The position numbers and the translations under genes were made by a program. This document shows, one piece after another, positions 13,082 to 15,052 of a DNA stretch of 15,052 nucleotides. This DNA is from an uncultured Pseudomonadota bacterium (GTDB lineage: Bacteria; Pseudomonadota; Gammaproteobacteria; Burkholderiales; Eutrophovitaceae). The DNA is taken from NCBI GenBank assembly GCA_937983055.1, contig CALJLA010000249.1, forward strand, positions 1 through 15,052, read 5' to 3'. A model generated the notes under the pieces. It saw nothing but the letters and a program-made list of their open reading frames with translations, had not been told where the DNA came from and did no database searches. The stretch's first letter is position 1. Each line of letters opens with the position of its first letter.

Positions 13082-13230
13082 GGCGATCTCCTTTCGCTGC
13101 GTATGTTCGGCCGCAACAGCCTGAAGGCATGGCCCGTGCGGATACCACCACGGGCCGCCTCTCTGATTTATAGGCGAGGCTCCGACTGCTCACAAGAACG
13201 ACCGGCTGCGCGCCAGGGCAGGCCCTGTCC

Positions 13231-15052
13231 GTGACCTACGCCGAGCTGCACTGCCTCAGCAGTTTCACTTTTCTGCGCGGCGCCTCGCGGCCGGAGGAGC
13301 TGGCGGCGCGCGCCGCCGAGTTGGACTATGCGGCGCTGGCGATCACCGACGAATGCTCGATGGCCGGCATCGTGCGCGCGCATGTGGCGGCGAAAGATGC
13401 CGGCCTGAAGCTGATCGCCGGTTCCGAACTCCGGCTCGAGGACGGCCTGCGCCTGGTGCTGCTGGCGTGCAATCGCGCCGGCTACGGGCGGCTGTGCGCC
13501 CTGATCACCCGCGGCCGCCGCGCCGCCGAAAAGGGCTCCTACCGCCTCGGCCGCGCCGACCTGGAAAGCGGTCTCGAAGACTGCCTCGCGCTGTGGCTGC
13601 CGGAGCCCGAAGCGGACGAAGCGGCCGCGCGCTGGCTCGCCCGGCGTTTCCCCGGCCGCACCTGGATCGCGGTCGAGCTGCTGGCGCGTGCCGGCGACCG
13701 CGACCGCCTGGCGCAGCTGCAGGCGCTGGGCGAGCGGCTGTCGCTGCCCTGCGTCGCCGCCGGCGACGTGCACATGCATGCGCGCAGCCGCCGCATGCTG
13801 CAGGACACCCTCACCGCAATCCGCTTCGGCGTGCCGGTGGCGAAAGTCGGTCACGACCTGCATCCCAGCGGCGAGCGTCATCTGCGCAGCCTGCGCACGC
13901 TGGCGCGCTGGTACCCGCCGGCGCTGCTCGCGGAAACCGCGCGCATCGCCGCGCTGTGCGAGTTCGACCTCGACAGCCTGCGCTACGAGTACCCGGAAGA
14001 GATCGTGCCGCCCGGCATGAAGCCCGCGCAGTATCTGCGCCAGCTGGTCGAGGACGGGTTGCGGTGGCGGTTTCCGACAGAAGAGTTCCGAGTTCCGGGT
14101 TCCGAGTTCCGAGTTGAGCGCCAAATGCCAATGGCGGAGGACCGAAGGCAAGAAATGCCGGACCCGGGACTCGGGACTCCGAACTCAGAGGAAATGCGGT
14201 GTTCGACACTCGGTGCTCAGTGCACAGAGCGCCGGCCACAGGCCGGCTTCACTCGGAACTCGGAACCCGGAACTCGGAACGGGGAGAGCGGGGCTTCGGC
14301 CCGCTCTCCGTCCAAAGTCCGCACCCTCGTCGAGCACGAACTGGCGCTGATCGCCGAGCTGGGCTACGAGCCCTATTTCCTGACCGTTTACGACATCGTG
14401 AAGTTCGCGCGCAGCCGCGGCATTCTCTGCCAGGGGCGCGGCAGCGCGGCGAACTCGGCGGTGTGCTACGCGCTCGGCATCACCGAGGTCGACCCCTCCC
14501 GCAGCGAGATGCTGTTCGAGCGTTTCATCTCGAAGGAGCGCAACGAGCCACCCGACATCGACGTCGACTTCGAGCATCAGCGCCGCGAGGAAGTCATCCA
14601 GTACATCTACCGCAAGTACGGCCGCGCCCGCGCCGCACTGGCGGCCACGGTGATCACCTACCGCGCGAAGAGCGCGTTTCGCGACATCGGCAAGGCGCTC
14701 GGCCTCGATCTGGAGCAGGTCGACCGCATTTCGCGCAACTTCGCCTGGTGGGACCGCAAGACCGACCGCGCCGGCCGGCTGCGCGAGGCCGGCTTCGATC
14801 CCGACTCGCCGGTCATCCGGCAGCTGATCGCGCTGACCGACGAGCTGATCGGGTTTCCCCGTCACCTGTCGCAGCACGTCGGCGGTTTCGTGATCTCGCG
14901 CGGGCCGCTGTCCGAGCTGGTGCCGGTGGAGAACGCCGCCATGCCCGGCGACCCCGCCGATTACGACGACGCGCCGCGCCCGCGCGCAGCCGCCACCGAG
15001 CCGCTGCGCACCGTGATCCAGTGGGACAAGGACGATCTCGACGCGCTCGGGC
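13231..15052 (+). CDS. dnaE2: DnaE2 (ImuC), error-prone DNA polymerase III alpha-type subunit, 5' part with an in-frame insertion
   Basis: 607 codons are visible and the gene runs off the window. DnaE2 is the C-family polymerase of the SOS mutasome. The GTG start 13231 gives VTYAELHCLSSFTFLRGAS, the family N-terminus; an in-frame stop lies upstream at 13171. The PHP domain shows LAITDECSMAGIVRAH and GDVHMHARS (H181, H183). The palm carries GRGSAANS (402-409) and PDIDVDFEH with D442, D444 and D446, which includes two of the catalytic aspartates. The odd part is residues 283-361: after RWRFP the family normally has about five residues and then KVR-EHELALIAELGYEPYF, but here 79 residues encoded by palindromic repeats lie between, still in frame and without a stop. 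The site is a linker between PHP and palm, so the enzyme may still work, which is inference. No convincing LexA box precedes the gene. Confidence 0.93.
   Translation, partial: MTYAELHCLSSFTFLRGASRPEELAARAAELDYAALAITDECSMAGIVRAHVAAKDAGLKLIAGSELRLEDGLRLVLLACNRAGYGRLCALITRGRRAAEKGSYRLGRADLESGLEDCLALWLPEPEADEAAARWLARRFPGRTWIAVELLARAGDRDRLAQLQALGERLSLPCVAAGDVHMHARSRRMLQDTLTAIRFGVPVAKVGHDLHPSGERHLRSLRTLARWYPPALLAETARIAALCEFDLDSLRYEYPEEIVPPGMKPAQYLRQLVEDGLRWRFPTEEFRVPGSEFRVERQMPMAEDRRQEMPDPGLGTPNSEEMRCSTLGAQCTERRPQAGFTRNSEPGTRNGESGASARSPSKVRTLVEHELALIAELGYEPYFLTVYDIVKFARSRGILCQGRGSAANSAVCYALGITEVDPSRSEMLFERFISKERNEPPDIDVDFEHQRREEVIQYIYRKYGRARAALAATVITYRAKSAFRDIGKALGLDLEQVDRISRNFAWWDRKTDRAGRLREAGFDPDSPVIRQLIALTDELIGFPRHLSQHVGGFVISRGPLSELVPVENAAMPGDPADYDDAPRPRAAATEPLRTVIQWDKDDLDALG
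14231..14247. repeat. small hairpin GCCGGCC-ACA-GGCCGGC inside dnaE2
   Basis: A perfect 7-bp stem with a 3-base loop, same form as 10417-10433 and 10568-10584 with one compensated stem pair (A-T to G-C). It links the dnaE2 insertion to the lexA-imuA repeats. Confidence 0.75.
14283..14309. repeat. 10-bp stem-loop at the right edge of the dnaE2 insertion
   Basis: GGAGAGCGGG (14283-14292) pairs perfectly with CCCGCTCTCC (14300-14309) around the loop GCTTCGG. There is no T-run, so it is not a clear terminator. It codes for GESGASARSPS in the DnaE2 frame and is probably part of the inserted element. Confidence 0.7.

Larger units (their letters stand above)
14077..14313. repeat. palindromic 7-mer repeat element inserted in-frame in dnaE2
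   Basis: The left arm is an array of TTCCGAG units (14085-14114). Its exact 30-base reverse complement lies at 14251-14280. Between them are another array of ACTCGGG-type 7-mers (about 14163-14189), a stretch without recognisable structure, and the hairpin at 14231-14247. A second hairpin (14283-14309) follows the right arm. The reading frame across the whole stretch has no stop, and the dnaE2 frame is the same on both sides. Edges are approximate because the native linker is short and variable. Confidence 0.88.

Noticed and set aside
13206..13221. CTG-N10-CAG just before dnaE2 as a LexA box
   Set aside because: The spacer is GC-rich (CGCGCCAGGG) and the outer T/A of CTGT/ACAG are missing. 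Such a loose pattern is expected by chance at this base composition.

Overview
This is a high-GC window, most likely from a betaproteobacterium. The evidence is the full urtABCDE order followed by urease-gene remnants, a lexA-imuA-imuB-dnaE2 mutagenesis cassette with a CTGT-N8-ACAG LexA box, and a MauA/AauA-type amine dehydrogenase. I cannot name a genus from the sequence alone.

Left block (1-2642, + strand): the 3' end of a tryptophan tryptophylquinone (TTQ) amine dehydrogenase light chain gene, followed with overlaps or very short gaps by a periplasmic monohaem cytochrome c, a Tat-exported three-domain multicopper oxidase and a small class I cytochrome c. The layout suggests one periplasmic unit that oxidises a primary amine and passes electrons through cytochromes, possibly to the copper oxidase.

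Middle block (2646-9213, - strand): a complete high-affinity urea ABC transporter, urtABCDE. Right after urtE lies a scar: about 30 codons of ureD are joined directly to the last ~150 codons of ureG, so the urease structural and accessory genes that normally follow are gone at this locus. The transporter itself looks intact. It has a candidate sigma-54 promoter and NtrC-like site upstream of urtA, and a strong terminator-like hairpin between urtA and urtB. A 352-bp gap full of 8-mer repeats splits urtD from urtE.

Right block (9565-15052, mostly + strand): lexA with an SOS box lying over its -10, then imuA, imuB and dnaE2, the SOS translesion mutasome. The cassette is interrupted three times: by a 428-bp repeat-filled gap between lexA and imuA, by an opposing VOC-family gene between imuB and dnaE2, and by a ~237-bp palindromic repeat element inside dnaE2. 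The last keeps the reading frame open and adds about 75 residues to the polymerase.

Across the window the repeat stretches look like one loose superfamily. Arms of short tandem units (7, 8 or 9 bp depending on the site) face each other as inverted repeats, often with a small GCCnGCC-N3-GGCnGGC hairpin next to them. The most notable observations are the in-frame repeat inside dnaE2, the ureD/ureG deletion scar, and the amine dehydrogenase-cytochrome-multicopper oxidase unit.
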